Assembly (NCBI RefSeq): GCF_002127325.2
Contig: NC_035433.2
Span: forward strand, 82,960,079 to 83,024,078
DNA: 64,000 nucleotides
DNA from: Helianthus annuus
Taxonomy: Eukaryota; Streptophyta; Magnoliopsida; Asterales; Asteraceae
Direction: 5' to 3'
Made by a program: the position numbers and the translations under genes
Notes under the pieces: generated by a model
Told to the model about the DNA's origin: nothing
The model's input: the letters and a program-made list of their open reading frames with translations, nothing else
Database searches by the model: none
Shown: piece by piece, positions 10,181-21,710 of the stretch
Position numbering within the stretch: the stretch's first letter is position 1
Layout of the letters: each line of letters starts with the position of its first letter

Positions 10181-12500
10181 GGAATTAATGGATCTTATAA
10201 GAACTTGAATAACCCATATAACCCATTTTTAATCATACAAGTTAATTTCTTATTATAAGGGGTGTTTGGATATGGGTTTTAAAAGAATTACTGGGACATG
10301 AATGATGAATACATAATGAGTTGTTAAAATGGTGTTATTTACCAATGGACAGTTGGTTTAGCGGTACCAAAAAGTTAGATAAGACTTTGCCTGGTGAGCT
10401 TTTAAGTCCCGTGGTTGTGAAGAAAATGTGTAACTTAGGAGTAGAGTTAGAGAGTGTGTGAGTTGTCATTTAAAAGAAAACAAAAATGATGGTGCTATTT
10501 GATACGATTATATGGTTATCATGCATGATCATGAGTTTCTAGTGTTCACTAAAGTACTTTTGCATGTGCTTACTTGATTATCTATGGGCTAATAATAGCC
10601 TACCTTGAAAAAATAGTATTTTGTTCCAAATGGGAATTGGACCCCATGGCCGGCCCTGGGGGTGGGCGGAGAGGACCACTGGCCAGGGCCTGATATTTCG
10701 AGGACACGTTTTTTTATGAAAAAACCTGATATGTATATGTTAAATAGTTTTTTTAATAGGGTACACCCATACAAACACCAACATAGACCCCCTTACAAAC
10801 TATTCTTATGGTTTAGATTAGTTATTAACTCCTTTGGCATTAGGTTTATACCTTGAGTGAACCCAATACCCAATTTCGTTAAGGCCTAAGGACACATTTT
10901 TTCAAGCTCGAACAAGGTACACAAATTCTCAGGGCCGGCCCTGTTGGACCCTCACCAATGACACCATTTGAACACCTTGCTAGCATTAGCATTAGCATTA
11001 GGCAGATACATACTTCTATTTAATTCCCAATTGTGATCAAGGGAAATTATGTGGTAGCAAGGTACCTCCCCTTCATGCAAGAGATTGAGGGTTCAAACTC
11101 TTCAAGGTGTATGTGTAGAAGTATATAGGCATAGATTATTTTGCTGTTAAAAAGAATTAACCCTCAATAATGAAATGCTAGTAGACAACTTTTAAATATA
11201 CACTCAAACCTAATTACTAATGTTTCAAGTCCCAATAGTTACTCTAAATGCACATCCAAACACCAGTAAATATTGTTGGCCCTACCAATTAAAAGCAATG
11301 TTTCTGCATCTTACAAGAAGGCCATAATCTTGAAACAGACAGTAGAGTAATCTTGGTGCCTCAGCGTACCCTTTAACATTCATCATCTGATTTTCAGAAG
11401 CGAAGTTTATGAGTAATTTGTCAAGGCTCTTGGTTATTGTGTGGCTATTCATTGTCCTCATAATGGTTACGTGCTACAACGCTGCTTTGAGTTCTATGTT
11501 AACTATTCAGCAAATTCAGTTAACGCGAAGGGGGATTGACATAGGATACCATGCTGGTTCGTTTATTGAAGGAGTCATTGTTAACAACTCAAATTTTAAG
11601 GAGCCTTCTCTTCTACCCTACAACTCATTAGCTGAATACGCAAGTGCGTTAGCAGGAGGAAGTAAGAAAGGTGGCGTTGTTGCTATTATGGACGAGTTCC
11701 CATATATCAAGTTGTTCTTAGCAAAGTACGGCAGTGCCTACCGTTTGGTCTCTTATGAACCTAGTACAAATGGGTTTGGCTTTGTAAGTCCATTTATTTG
11801 CTAATATGTTGATGATATATTCTTAATATCAGGAGGTTTTTGGCTTTGCATTTTGAATTGATTAAAAACAATCATTTACAGACTAATAGCTTCAAAAATG
11901 ATTACTAGATGTAAAACAAAATTACTAGTTATCCTTTTTTTAACCTTAAATATCATGTATGCTAATTTCTTAAATGATCAGAAATTTTTGGAAATATTGA
12001 TCAGAAATTTTTGGAAATATTGATCCGTTATTGCTCCAACATATATAGCTATTTTAACTCATCCAAACACCATCTCCTATTCTCCTACAACAAATTTTTA
12101 ACATCATGTAGGAGTCTGCATATAATCATTTATTTTTGCTCCTCTAGCGAGTCCATTTAATGATACATCATTTATTCAGGTTTTTCCGAAAGGATCACCA
12201 TTAGTGCCTGATATTTCAAGGGAAATATCAAAACTAAGAGAGGAAGGGGAACTACTGAAGCTGGAAAAGAAATGGTTCAAGAAAGATTCATCTTTTTTAC
12301 CTGAAGATTCTCAAGCACCAGCGAACCTAACAATTTTAACACTTTACAATTTCCGCGGTTTATTTTATATTGGTGGGGTTATGTTAGCTTTCATGCCTCT
12401 CGCATACTTAATTCACTTTGTGTACACATATGCGTTTCTCATCTACCACGTTTTGGTCGCCCCACCTCCATTAGAATTGCAAATGTTGAATTTCCTTTGA
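6757..12500 (+). CDS. Glutamate receptor-like channel (GLR family), five exons
   Basis: Exons 6757-7054, 8298-9568, 9805-10114, 11398-11783 and 12180-12500 join in frame with GT-AG junctions to 861 residues. Domain order is that of plant ionotropic glutamate receptor homologues: signal peptide (about 1-27), an extracellular amino-terminal ligand-binding (ANF-type) domain (about 45-400), ligand-binding half S1 from KLRIGVP (about 447), DAVVGDTTITANRS, helix M1 (about 577-597), pore loop (about 606-625, ending WFSFSTLTF), helix M3 (about 635-660) with CYNAALSSM in place of the SYTANLAA signature, half S2 with GFGFVFPKGSPLVPDIS, and helix M4 (about 815-840) with a short tail. GLRs form amino-acid-gated, Ca-permeable channels in plant membranes. 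Style is clade-2-like, but the clade cannot be settled by eye. No internal stop seen. Length is slightly under the usual 900 or so. Confidence 0.9.
7055..8297 (+). other. GLR intron 1 (1.24 kb)
   Basis: Donor G|GTAAGA and acceptor TTACAG|C. AT-rich, with no ORF, hairpin array or recognised transposon. Confidence 0.75.
10138..10182 (+). repeat. (AC)n(AT)n compound microsatellite in GLR intron 3
   Basis: A CA run followed by a TA run just inside intron 3, about 25 bases past the donor. Likely length-polymorphic. Confidence 0.9.
10341..10488 (+). repeat. SINE-like insertion in GLR intron 3
   Basis: A body with TTGGTTTAGCGGTA (box-A-like) and TTTTAAGTCCCG (degenerate box B), ending in an A-rich tail, is flanked by ATGGTGTTATTT (10329-10340) and ATGGTGCTATTT (10489-10500), a 12-bp direct repeat with one mismatch. 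Same strand as the gene. Confidence 0.55.
10645..10943. mobile_element. Non-autonomous hAT element (MITE) in GLR intron 3
   Basis: The 299-bp element starts CATGGCCGGCCCTG and ends CAGGGCCGGCCCTG. As inverted repeats these match at 13 of 14 positions. It is flanked by a perfect 8-bp duplication TTGGACCC (10637-10644 and 10944-10951). The 8-bp duplication and C-A-G-G-G-type ends fit the hAT superfamily. No coding capacity. Confidence 0.8.
11041..11158 (+). repeat. SINE-like sequence in GLR intron 3
   Basis: GTGGTAGCAAGGTACC (box-A-like), then GAGGGTTCAAACTC (close to box B), then TTGCTGTTAAAAAGAA as an A-rich end. Layout and the final TTGCYGTT resemble the SINE at 6,108. No clear target duplication found. 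Confidence 0.45.
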
Positions 12501-13527
12501 GGTTAAAGTCTGTAGCTGCATATGTTGTAATTAAAGGATACTAGAATATTGGAAGGAGAATGGACAAAACATATTCATATCAACATCCGCATTTTATTTT
12601 TGTTTCGGTTTTGTAAGAACGCGGTTACATTTTTACACGTCTTAAATAAATCCAAGGTATTTATTTTGCCTTCTTGTCACTAAAATCTATCAACCACAGC
12701 ATTGCAAGTATATTTAACACTACTAAAAAAATGAGTATCACTGACCATATTGCGAGTATATTTAGAGTTGATCGTCCGACTTAGTAAAAGGAGGTGAAGG
12801 ATTGAAGATGAGTGTATGGAGATGAGTGTAACATAGGGAGGGATGGAGGTGATAGATGAAGGGATTGTGATGTGGCACCGGCATGATCGAAAGTGAAGAA
12901 TAGATCAGGCGAGATGGGTGAAAGGTACAACACATAACCTAAATATTATTAGATTAACCAAATCTAATCATCACCTAATAATATATAGTTAAGTTTATAG
13001 TTGATTGTCGGATTTAGTATAAACGGAAATACAAATTTGAACTGGTCACACATAGTGAAAATAAAATAAAACTGGTTACGGTTAAAAAATGTTCCAAGTT
13101 TCTTTTGACACCATTGTGAAACACTGTAGAGGCATATTATAAAAGGGGAAAGTTGATTACGTGGTGATTTATATCCTAAAATCATGCTACAAAGCATTAT
13201 ACGAATCAATGCATGTAGATTTAATTTGAATCAAAAACTGGTTTTAGATAAAATTAAACATAAATGTTCAAAACACCTGCGTAACGATTCTAGAGTGTTA
13301 AATATTTTTATATGTAGAACTATGAATATAAGTAGCAACAGGATTGAAGAGACCGATGATTATAAACATAACTGTATGCAAGTCAGAAAACCACTTTGAC
13401 CAACTCAAAAGAGATCTGCTTGGACATAGATTGCAAATTTACAACAAAACAAAACAAACCTTGCAAAATATTGGATTGTTGTTTATAAAGGCAACATACA
13501 TTTTAGCTGCCGTGCAAAAGAAACACC
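12501..13527. other. Intergenic region between GLR and HSP70-like gene
   Basis: AT-rich DNA containing the GLR 3' untranslated region and downstream sequence. Short open frames in it have no recognisable features. This is the last unduplicated sequence before the tandem units begin near 13,528. Confidence 0.5.
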
Positions 13528-13611
13528 GGTCATGATCTGATTTTGTTTATCATTTTACATTTTCGCTGATAGGAAATACCAAGCAAAAGAAACACCGGTC
13601 ATGGTTGTTTA

Positions 13612-15737
13612 TCATTTCTTAATCTTTTTCACCACCTCCTTGGCAATTGTGATACTTCGTTTATGACCGGTGGATATTACCTCGGCTGAAACATTGAGAA
13701 TTCCATTAGCATCAATGTTAAAGAAAACTTTGAACTTTTGTTTACCTATAGGGGCTGGTGGAACTTCGCGAAGAGTAAACGTGCCAAGAAATATGTTCTC
13801 TTTGACATACTTGCCCTCGCCCTGATATACATCAAATCTTGCAGCTACTTGGTTGTCCACAGCAGTAGCATAAACCCTCTCCTTGATGGTGGGTATTGGT
13901 GTGTTCCTAGGTATCACAACACCCATTTCCCCTACGAGACCAACATGGATGCCAAGAGAAAGAGGTGTCACATCTAATAGCACAAAATCCTTCACCTTTT
14001 TGTTTCCATAACCACTTAAGTTTGCAGCCAACACTGCAGCACCGTAAGCGATAGCTTCATCCGCATTAATGCTCTTGCACAGTGGTTTCCCGTCAAAAAA
14101 CTCGATCAGCATTTGTTGCAACTTGGGAATCCTTGTCGACCCACCGACAATAACCACGTCATCAACATCGCTCTTTTGCATATCTCCGTCTCTCAAGCAA
14201 TTTTCCACATGTTTAATGCACATGTTAAAGAAACCAGCATTAATCTCATCGAATTTTGCTCTGCTTAATTTCGTTGAGAAATCAATTCCCTCGTACAAGC
14301 AATCAATTTCAATCGGCATTTGTACTGTCGATGACAAATCCCTCTTGGCTTTTTCACAAGCGATTTTCAACCTCATCTTTGCTCTTGCATTCTCACTCAC
14401 ATCTTTCTTTTCTTTCTTTTTAAAGATTTCCACACAATGATCAACCATCAACTTGTCAAAAGTTTCGCCGCCCAGGTGAGTATCCCCACCCACTGCTTTA
14501 ACAGTAATGGTACCCTCCTTGGCGATCTTGAGAAGAGACACATCAAAGGTTCCTCCACCCAAATCAAATATCAACACATTTTTCTCTTCAGGACAATTTA
14601 TATCCGCACTCTTGTCTAGACCGTAGGCGATTGCTGCTGATGTTGGCTCATTGATCAAACGCATGACATTAAGGCCCGCTAACACACCAGCATCCATAGT
14701 TGCCTGGCGTTGCTTATCATTAAAATATGCAGGAACAGTTATGACTGCATCAGTAACTGTTGTTCCTAAGTATGCTTCAGCAGCTTCCTTCAAATTTCTT
14801 AGAATCACTGAAGAAATTTCTTCTGGTGAAAACTTCTGTTCTGATGACTCATGTTCAAATACAATAACAAGCTTCCCTTCACACCCTTCAATAACCTTGA
14901 AAGGCCGTGTATCAATGTCTTTCTGCACTATACCGTCACAGAATCTAGCTCCCATTAAACGTTTAACATCTACATGTTATTAAAAAATGCTTCAGAAATC
15001 AAAGGTCATCAAATATAAGATTGGATACAAAATTAAGGGAATGACTAAGGTTTCTTATAATGCTCCTAGAATATTGATGTTCATCAAAAATAAGAGGATA
15101 CTAAATAAAGGGATTTTTTTTTTAACCAATCAAGCAAACTTTAATATCTTCACACTAAATAATGGGAATGACTATGGATTTACAAATTGCTCCTAAAATA
15201 TAAAACAAAATCATCAAATATAATATTGGAAACTAAATAAATGAAATGGCTGGAATTTGAAAGTTCATCGAATATAAGATTGGATAATAAATGAATGTTC
15301 ACACAAGTTCCTAATTATATTATTGTTAATAATGACTAGAATATGAAAGTTTGTGGATTATATGGTTGGATATTAAATAAAGAGAATTACAAGGGTTTTA
15401 TATTGCTCCTAGAATATGAAAGTTCGTATACATTGCTCCTAAATGATGAAAGTTCACTAAAGACACTAAATGAATGAAATGACTGGAATATGAAAGTTGT
15501 TGATCAAAGAAACTTACCAAAAACAGTGTTCTTAGGGTTCCTGGTGATTTGATTTTTTGCAGCTTCACCTACTAGCATTTGAGTGCCATCCCAAGCAACA
15601 CATGAAGGAGTAATTTTGTTACCTTGTTGATTAGGAATGATCTCAACACAATTGTGCTTATCAAACCAGGCTGCCACACAAGAGTATGTTGTTCCAAGAT
15701 CGATTCCAATTGCAGTTCCTTCAACTCTCTTACCCAT
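13612..15737 (-). CDS. HSP70-like chaperone lacking the C-terminal lid, copy 1
   Basis: Two exons on the minus strand (15737-15518 and 14969-13612, intron 548 bp) give about 525 residues. The start chosen is MGKRVEG; a further in-frame Met upstream belongs to a non-conserved leader. All three HSP70 signatures are present: IDLGTTYS near residue 12, [14 protein letters not shown] near 200, and [15 protein letters not shown] near 340. Together they define an ATP-binding domain, followed by the beta-sandwich substrate-binding part (to [11 protein letters not shown]). The protein then stops at KEVVKKIKK, whereas usual cytosolic HSP70 has about 650 residues with a helical lid and a terminal EEVD. 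EEVD-dependent co-chaperone docking would be lost. The frame is clean, so it may be expressed. Its duplicate at 32,612 stops at the same place. Confidence 0.8.
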
Positions 15738-16041
15738 CTTCAAACAAGTAAAAGGTGCACAGTGCACAAAGCATATGATGGATGTGTCGATTCTGGCAGA
15801 GAAATGATCAAAGTGTATATGTATATGAAAGTGAATAGTGAAATGAAGATCTCTTCAACTATCAAATCTATTGACTATTGGACGTCCTGATAAACAAAAA
15901 AAGCTACTCAAAACTGTTATTACGGAAAATGCAATAAAACGTCGGTTTACACAATAAGTTAAAGAGTTTTTTTCTTGAAAATAAATTAAATACAAAAAAA
16001 AAAATCCTATTTTGTGTTGTTAAAATCTAATTGTGAGTTTA
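15738..16041. other. Upstream region of HSP70-like copy 1
   Basis: Sequence 5' of the chaperone gene, matched by the region upstream of copy 2 (34,631-34,915 and 41,526-41,569). A TTCTTGAA at about 15,972, also present in copy 2, is a minimal two-unit heat-shock-element-like match. Alone it is weak evidence for heat control. Confidence 0.4.
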
Positions 16042-16044
16042 TCT

Positions 16045-16887
16045 ATCTCTTATACTAAAGCAAAATAATGTTGACTTTTTGACCTTGATGTGGCAATGCT
16101 CTTTGGCCAGAGAATTATTTTTTTGGGCGGCATTTTCCTTTCTCTCCTTTCTTATTCAATTTCACAAGCGCCTAATTCTCAATCAATAGTCGTTTCCCTC
16201 ATTCTCTCTTCTTTCCAAAATCACTTCAAAGAAACCCTAAAACCATTTGTCTGCGGTTCAAGCAACAAGGTCAGTTTTCTTTTTTCTTTTGTCTTTTGGT
16301 TTACATGATTCTCCTATCTTAATGCTTTCATTATATTTAATTCTGTAGAAGAGAGACAAGAGAGAGATGGATCAGATGAGAGATGCAGACGAGAGATGGT
16401 CATCTTCTCTGACGACTGGTGTCAGCGATAGGGCTTTCTTAGTAGCCAGCGACGGCGGTGGTTCCAAAGTGGTTGTTGTTGTTGTCATCGGTGGTCAGCA
16501 AAGGGTGAGATCTGTCTTCCAACGGCTAGGGTTCCGCCATAAATCACTGGCGGCAACGAACATTGATTATTGACATAGTCCAGTCGATACCAATTTCATG
16601 CTCTGTGACTCTGAGTTTCCAATTGAAGGTACAATTTTAGTTGGTATAGTTTTTATTTTGATTTCTGAACTTCTTGATTATCGCTTCTCTGTTGTTTATA
16701 ACTGATACGTTCAATTTTTTGTGGAGATTTTGGGAGTTTGACGTGGGTGGCCTTTGACAACAGTCGCACCCGCGCGTCGTCAAAAAGAAAAGAGAGAAAG
16801 AAGGACATCGCGGCTTTGTGCTTTTTTGTGGGAGAGTGTGGCGAAGGAGGAGACCATAGTCGTTGCAAACAAACCGGTTTAGTGTTA
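16045..16887 (+). other. Helitron left interior, captured UTR-like and coding-like DNA
   Basis: Pyrimidine-rich DNA resembling a plant 5' untranslated region (about 16,130-16,270), an intron-like break, and a short frame MDQMRDADERWSSSLTTG from 16,367. The frame resembles no protein I recognise. Probably another captured host fragment. Confidence 0.4.
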
Positions 16888-17798
16888 GGTGCTGTTTGTT
16901 TTTTCTGCGGCAAAAGGTCTGCAGTCTGCGGACCATATCTGCAGGCATCTGCAGGAGAAGAGGTGGACCAAATGTCTGCAGTCTGCAAGGAGAAGAGGGT
17001 TTGTTTTTTTTCTACAAAACCTCTTCACAGTTCACACACAACACACACACTACTCTGCCTTTCTCTCTCTCTACAAACACACTCTCTCTCTAGAATCTGT
17101 CACCACCACTGCCCAAAGCACCACCACCACCGCCACCACCACCACCGCACCACCACCGCCATCAAACCTGCTAATCCATCCCACCCCCACCCCCACCCCT
17201 TTCTCCTTCAGATCTGTGAATCGAAGGCGGCTAGAGAGAGAAACAGCGAGAGAGAGAGAGAGAGAGAAACAACAGCTAGAGAGAGGAGTTCGACGGCGGT
17301 GGTGATGCTCGAAGGCGGTGGTGATGCTCGACGGCTGTGAATCGAAGTTCAGATCGAAGTTGCAGGTCTGTTTTGTTTGCGATCGATGTTGATGATGATG
17401 ATGAGGGTTTTCAATTTGGGGGCGGAGCAAGGGTGGGCGGCGGAGCAGGGCTGGAGCGGCGGTTCTTGTGAAGATGGAGGTGGTGATTGTTGAAGGTGGA
17501 GGTGATGGGTGTTGGAGGTGGAGGTCTCCGATGATGATGATGGTGGTGGCTGAGATGATGGTGGTGGTGGTGGTGGAGGTGGAGGTGGTGTCGGAGGTGG
17601 TGGCTGAAGAGGGAGAAGAGGTTGCAGAGGTTAGAAGACTTGTGGACAAGTCTGCTTGGGGAAGAGCTTCTGCAGACGTTTTTGGTCTGCAGATCTTCAA
17701 GAAAACAAACAAGCTGCAGGAACCTTATGTCTGCGCGCCTCTGCGCGACGCAGACATAAGTGCTCAGAAGAGCTTCTGGAGAAAAAACAAACAGCACC
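16888..17798. mobile_element. Nested MULE-like non-autonomous element
   Basis: The 911-bp element has perfect 19-bp inverted ends GGTGCTGTTTGTTTTTTCT. It is flanked by TTAGTGTTA (16879-16887) and TTAGTGTTT (17799-17807), a 9-bp duplication with one mismatch, as expected of Mutator-like elements. Subterminal DNA is rich in CTGCAGAC-type repeats. The middle contains CCACCACC-rich and GGTGGTGG-rich stretches that create spurious low-complexity ORFs. No transposase. Confidence 0.65.
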
Positions 17799-18503
17799 TT
17801 AGTGTTTATAGATCTAACAATGGAAGACAGTTACGTTTTTCGTAATTAGTATGATAGTTTCGGTTCTTACCACTTGATATTTGTAGCTTTGATCGGCGGT
17901 AACTGGATTGTTTTGCGTGGATTTGGTTATCAACATCTCAGATCTGCAGTCTCTTGACGACGTGTACGGTGTGGAAGGTATGGTTAACTTACTTTTGCTA
18001 TATGTTTATTGTATTTTTTGTAATTTTATGCAAAAAAAAGTTGTTATGTGATGTGTTTACATCCTCTTCGATTAATTTCTTGAAGAATGATTATTGGATA
18101 TCTTTATTTGAATATAGTTACCCTTATTGTATATCGTTTGTCAGTTTGATGTTTACGTCTGGTTTTTGATAGTTTTTAGGTCAAATTGTGAAATAAACCG
18201 TTAGTAACGGTTCTAACTTTTGATATTTGGTTTCTGTTTGGTTTCAAGGTTTTGACTTATTAAACCTTTCATGAAAAAGATGTAAAAAACGTTGAATACT
18301 TAAGAGTCTTTATTTTACATGAACTAGAATTGGATTAATTAACTATGGTTTTGCTTCTGTATTGAACTACTCATTTTAGAGCAGATTGTAGTCACAAAAA
18401 TATAGTTGGGGTTGGAAACCTACGTTGGGTCTTTTAAATTAATCTTATTTGTTTGTTAAAGATGGTTAGGGGTTATAACCTATGCTTTTTTTACATGTGG
18501 CAG

Positions 18504-18628
18504 ATAACTATTACAAGCCAGATTTGAAAAAGGTTGTCCGTGCAAGGTTGAGTGATGTGAATAGGAATGTTAAGGTTTTAAAGTCATGTGTGAAGAAGAA
18601 TAAGAATAGACAGGCTTTGAAGATCTGA
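18504..18628 (+). pseudogene. RPL28: Captured last exon of ribosomal protein eL28
   Basis: After an acceptor CAG the frame reads (D)NYYKPDLKKVVRARLSDVNR, continues NVKVLKSCVKKNKNRQA and stops at TGA. This is the C-terminal segment of plant 60S protein eL28, which ends DNYYRPDLKKxALARLSAVxR...KSGVKKxNRQA. Only the last exon is present; the earlier exons are not found upstream. It is a transduplicated fragment in the Helitron and not a working ribosomal protein gene. Confidence 0.75.
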
Positions 18629-18760
18629 GGTAGTACATGAAAGCAGGTATATCTTATATCTTTCACCATCTTTAAAATATATTTAAAAATGCAACTTTCA
18701 CATGCATAATAACATTATATAAAAGTTATTCATTCTTTTAATGGTTAAAACTTTTGGCAG

Positions 18761-19612
18761 TTGGATAACCTCACCGTAAAGCAATTACTGGATAAAACTT
18801 TCAAAAACTATGTCTCTTGGTGTCATTATTTGCACTGTACACCAATCATTGAGTAAGTTATTATCAAGTTATAATTTTTTTTAAATATATAACCTTTTTT
18901 ATTATATATTTGATTTTATTGTTTTGTATAAGATTACCGAAGGTTCCAGCTACTGCTGATAGGCTGCAGTTGCAGCTTCTCTACATTGCACTTTACCTAC
19001 TTATCTGGGTGAAGCTTCAAACATCCGGTTCATGCCTTAATGCATTTGTTATATATTCCATAATGTATGTTTATAGTTTACTCTTGAATTCACATATCTT
19101 TTATTTGAAAAAATATAATGAATTGCTTTATCTATTTAAACTCTGAATCAATAAGATGGCAAATGAAATGCATGGAACTTTATTTGGAAATGTTCAACCC
19201 GTGAGTGGAGGTACTTATCAAGTAGCACCGGTGGTGAAGAAACGGTCTTATTGATGTTATTACACCTATTTACGAGGTTCTTCGTAAGGTAATATTTTTT
19301 TTTTTGCACCATAAGATCTGTTACAATTTTTATAAATTTTAATTTGTTACAGGAAGCTAGGAGGAACCAAGGTGGCAAAGTAAGCCATGGATCATGGAGA
19401 AACTATGATGATCTTAATGAATATTTCTGGTATTGCTTTCATTTATAAAATTAGCATTGTGCTACAACTGTATTGGTTTGCTTAATAATAAACCAATCTT
19501 TAATTTCCTCTCTTTCAGGTCCAACAGATGCTTCAAGTTAGGTTGGCCAATGGACCGTAAATCTGACTTTTTTATTCACTCCAGCGAGTCATCACGACAT
19601 CAACATCCTACA
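18761..19612 (+). pseudogene. Captured callose synthase (glucan synthase-like) exons
   Basis: Five consecutive exons with introns and splice sites: 18761-18852 (LDNLTVKQLLDKTFKNYVSW), 18933-19064 (LQLQLLYIALYLLIW), 19156-19288 (GTLFGNVQPVSGGTYQ, then DVITPIYEVLRK in another frame), 19353-19429 (EARRNQGGK...WRNYDDLNEYFW) and 19519-19612 (NRCFKLGWPMDRKSDFF). These correspond to the N-terminal region of plant callose synthases, before the membrane and catalytic domains. The copy is dead. After LLIW one base is missing, so GEASNIRFMP continues in a shifted frame and then meets a stop where PEC is expected; the third exon is frameshifted too. Genomic introns show DNA-level capture, not retroposition. 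Confidence 0.85.
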
Positions 19613-20588
19613 GTATGTATAGATTTATCATTTATGCACTTTTATGTAATCTGCCAAGAGATATCAGTTGTTATGTAGGAACAAAATACAATTTGGAATT
19701 TTACAAAAAGATTCTTTCATTTCATTCTCACCTTTAGGTTCCAACATGCCAGTTTTCATGGACTACGCCAAATGATTTCGGTTGTGTTTTTTTTTTAGAA
19801 TCATGTCAGGTTTTCAGATTAACTCATTGAAACAAATATGGCCCGTATATATATTCGTGTCGAAGACATCAATGCGCCTCAAATAGTGTAAACCTGAACA
19901 CGGGTTGATAATATGGCTTTTGCAATAGTAATTAATGCATTTAATTAGTTTAAACTTTGTAAATATATGTGCGGGTCAACCTGTTTTGAGTCTTTTGAAT
20001 TTGTATAGGGGCAAGGGGTGGCAGGTAGTTTGGTTGGCTTGGTTGATTCTCTGTGGGTGTGTAGTTTTTGTTTTATGTACTTTTTGTTTGTTCTCGCTGA
20101 TTCTTTTATTTAATTTTAATTGTGGTTAAAAAATGACATCTTTAGTGATCCGTTTATTGTATACACCACCAAAATATAATCTCAAAACTAAAACTCACTT
20201 CCCCTTTCCTTTGATGGTTAATATTTATCACTCCTGGCAAAAACGAGGAAGGCAAGTTGAGTAACATACGATCTAAAATAGTTAATTTGCTCTCTAGATA
20301 ATATTACTGTACCTAAAGCAATCATATACAAAGTAGCCCAAAGTTAGACCTTTGGGTCTGAGGTAGTGTATTTCTTCATTTATTGATTAGACGACTAACA
20401 TAAAGGATTGACATGTTATTTTTTTTAAAGCAGGTTATTCTAAATTAGCCTCAGGGTGATTTTGGATGGGAATGAATGTGAGCCACTTTGGAGGCGGGAT
20501 CCGTTTCTAATTCGGGTATCTTTTTTTATCATTTAAAAGCTATTGAATTGCTAGTTACCGTTCCCATACGATTTTTGGCATTCTTGTA

Positions 20589-20715
20589 GGATAAAGAATG
20601 ATGACAGGATGATTCAAGCAGAGGGTGGTGTGGATGCTCTTTCTGAAGATGAACTTCGTGAAGATTGTAGAGAGCGAGGTATGCTTGGATTACTTTTAGT
20701 GGAGAAAATGCTTTA
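20589..20715 (+). pseudogene. Captured LETM1-like exon
   Basis: The frame IKNDDRMIQAEGGVDALSED continues ELREDCRERGMLGLLLVEKM. LETM1 mitochondrial cation/proton-exchange proteins carry AEGVxxLSExELRxDCRERGMLGLxSVEEM in their ribosome-binding-like domain. Only this segment is seen, with no mitochondrial presequence or transmembrane helix. It lies downstream of the callose synthase piece, same strand, inside the Helitron. Confidence 0.7.
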
Positions 20716-21329
20716 GCATGGTTTTTTTTACTTTCACACATGCAACTTTATTTGACTGTAATTAGTGGAGCAAAATAGAAATCAAATTGTTATTTAGTTT
20801 AAAGTAATTTTAGAGTAGAGTTTTGGATAGAGTTGTGTATTCAGCCTTTGAGTTGGTCTATTGACTGAAACTAGAGGTTGATTTTGGGAGGGAAGCAATA
20901 TTAGCTGACCTACACTTCATTGGAGGCGGGATCCGTTTTAAAGTAGGTCAAATTCTGGATTCGGGTCACCCGTCTCTCAAATACGGACCCCTTATATTCT
21001 TATTTTCTACATTTTTATATTCACCTCTCTTTTTACAAAACCCTAAGGAAACCAGTTTCTAAAACCGGACCATTAACACCCATACCAAATTTGATCACAT
21101 TTCTGTCTCTGGTCTTGTTAATTTCATGATGATATTATTTTAGTTATTCAATGTTGTGGAACTTCAGCACTTTGTTGTTTTGGAACATGTTGACCCACTC
21201 TACAAATTGTTAACTGGTCTTATGTGTATATGTTCGGCTTCTTCGGTTTGGGCTGAACAAAACCGAAATGATTATAATATATATGCATGACTGAGGATTG
21301 TACCAAATAATTGTTTGTGAGACGATCAC

Positions 21330-21710
21330 GCTTGATTCAGGCCATAAATAGTTGGATCAAAGGAACAAGGTGAAGTTCAGGATCACGAGCCTCAAGGTGA
21401 ACGAAGGAACATACTTTGTGCTTGAACTGGTAATAATAACAGTTGGATTAATTGTTTATCTTCAGGTGATCTTCAGTATACATGCAGGTGGTTAACACTT
21501 GGATCATAAGTTGATTCAGGCCATAAACAGTTGGGTCAATTGTTTATCTGCAGGTGATCCGGAGTTTGTTGTTATAGACGATGTTATTTCAGATGTTCTT
21601 ACAACATTTATTAAGAAAGAAAAAAAGGTGAGACAATTGACGCAAGTGTTTGTCGGACTTTATTTTTTCTTAAAAGGTTTTGGTTTCAATTTGATTTGGT
21701 TATTTTAAGC
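21330..21710 (+). repeat. Internal tandem duplication in Helitron right half
   Basis: A segment with GATTCAGGCCATAAA(T/C)AGTTGG(A/G)TCAA followed by GTTTATCT(T/G)CAGGTGAT occurs twice (about 21,335-21,475 and 21,512-21,560). After the second copy a frame GDPEFVVIDDVISDVLTTFI runs to about 21,630. I do not recognise it. Both copies are conserved in unit 3 near 45,520-45,760. Confidence 0.55.

Noticed and set aside
13528..13602. HSP70 copy 2 as a retroposed gene inserted into Harbinger
   Set aside because: Copy 2 keeps the intron and upstream region and follows unit 1 order, so tandem segmental duplication explains it better.
14069..14983. Plus-strand ORFs opposite HSP70 copy 1 (and the same opposite copy 2 at 33,069-33,986)
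   Set aside because: Antisense shadows of the strongly biased HSP70 coding exon; no independent features.
15968..15982. Heat-shock element upstream of HSP70 copy 1
   Set aside because: Only a minimal TTCTTGAA was found; a functional element usually needs three or more alternating units.
17071..17845. Several long overlapping ORFs rich in His, Thr, Val or Arg around 16.7-17.8 kb
   Set aside because: They are six-frame translations of CCACCACC and GGTGGTGG repeats inside a MULE-like element, with no start context or conserved domain.
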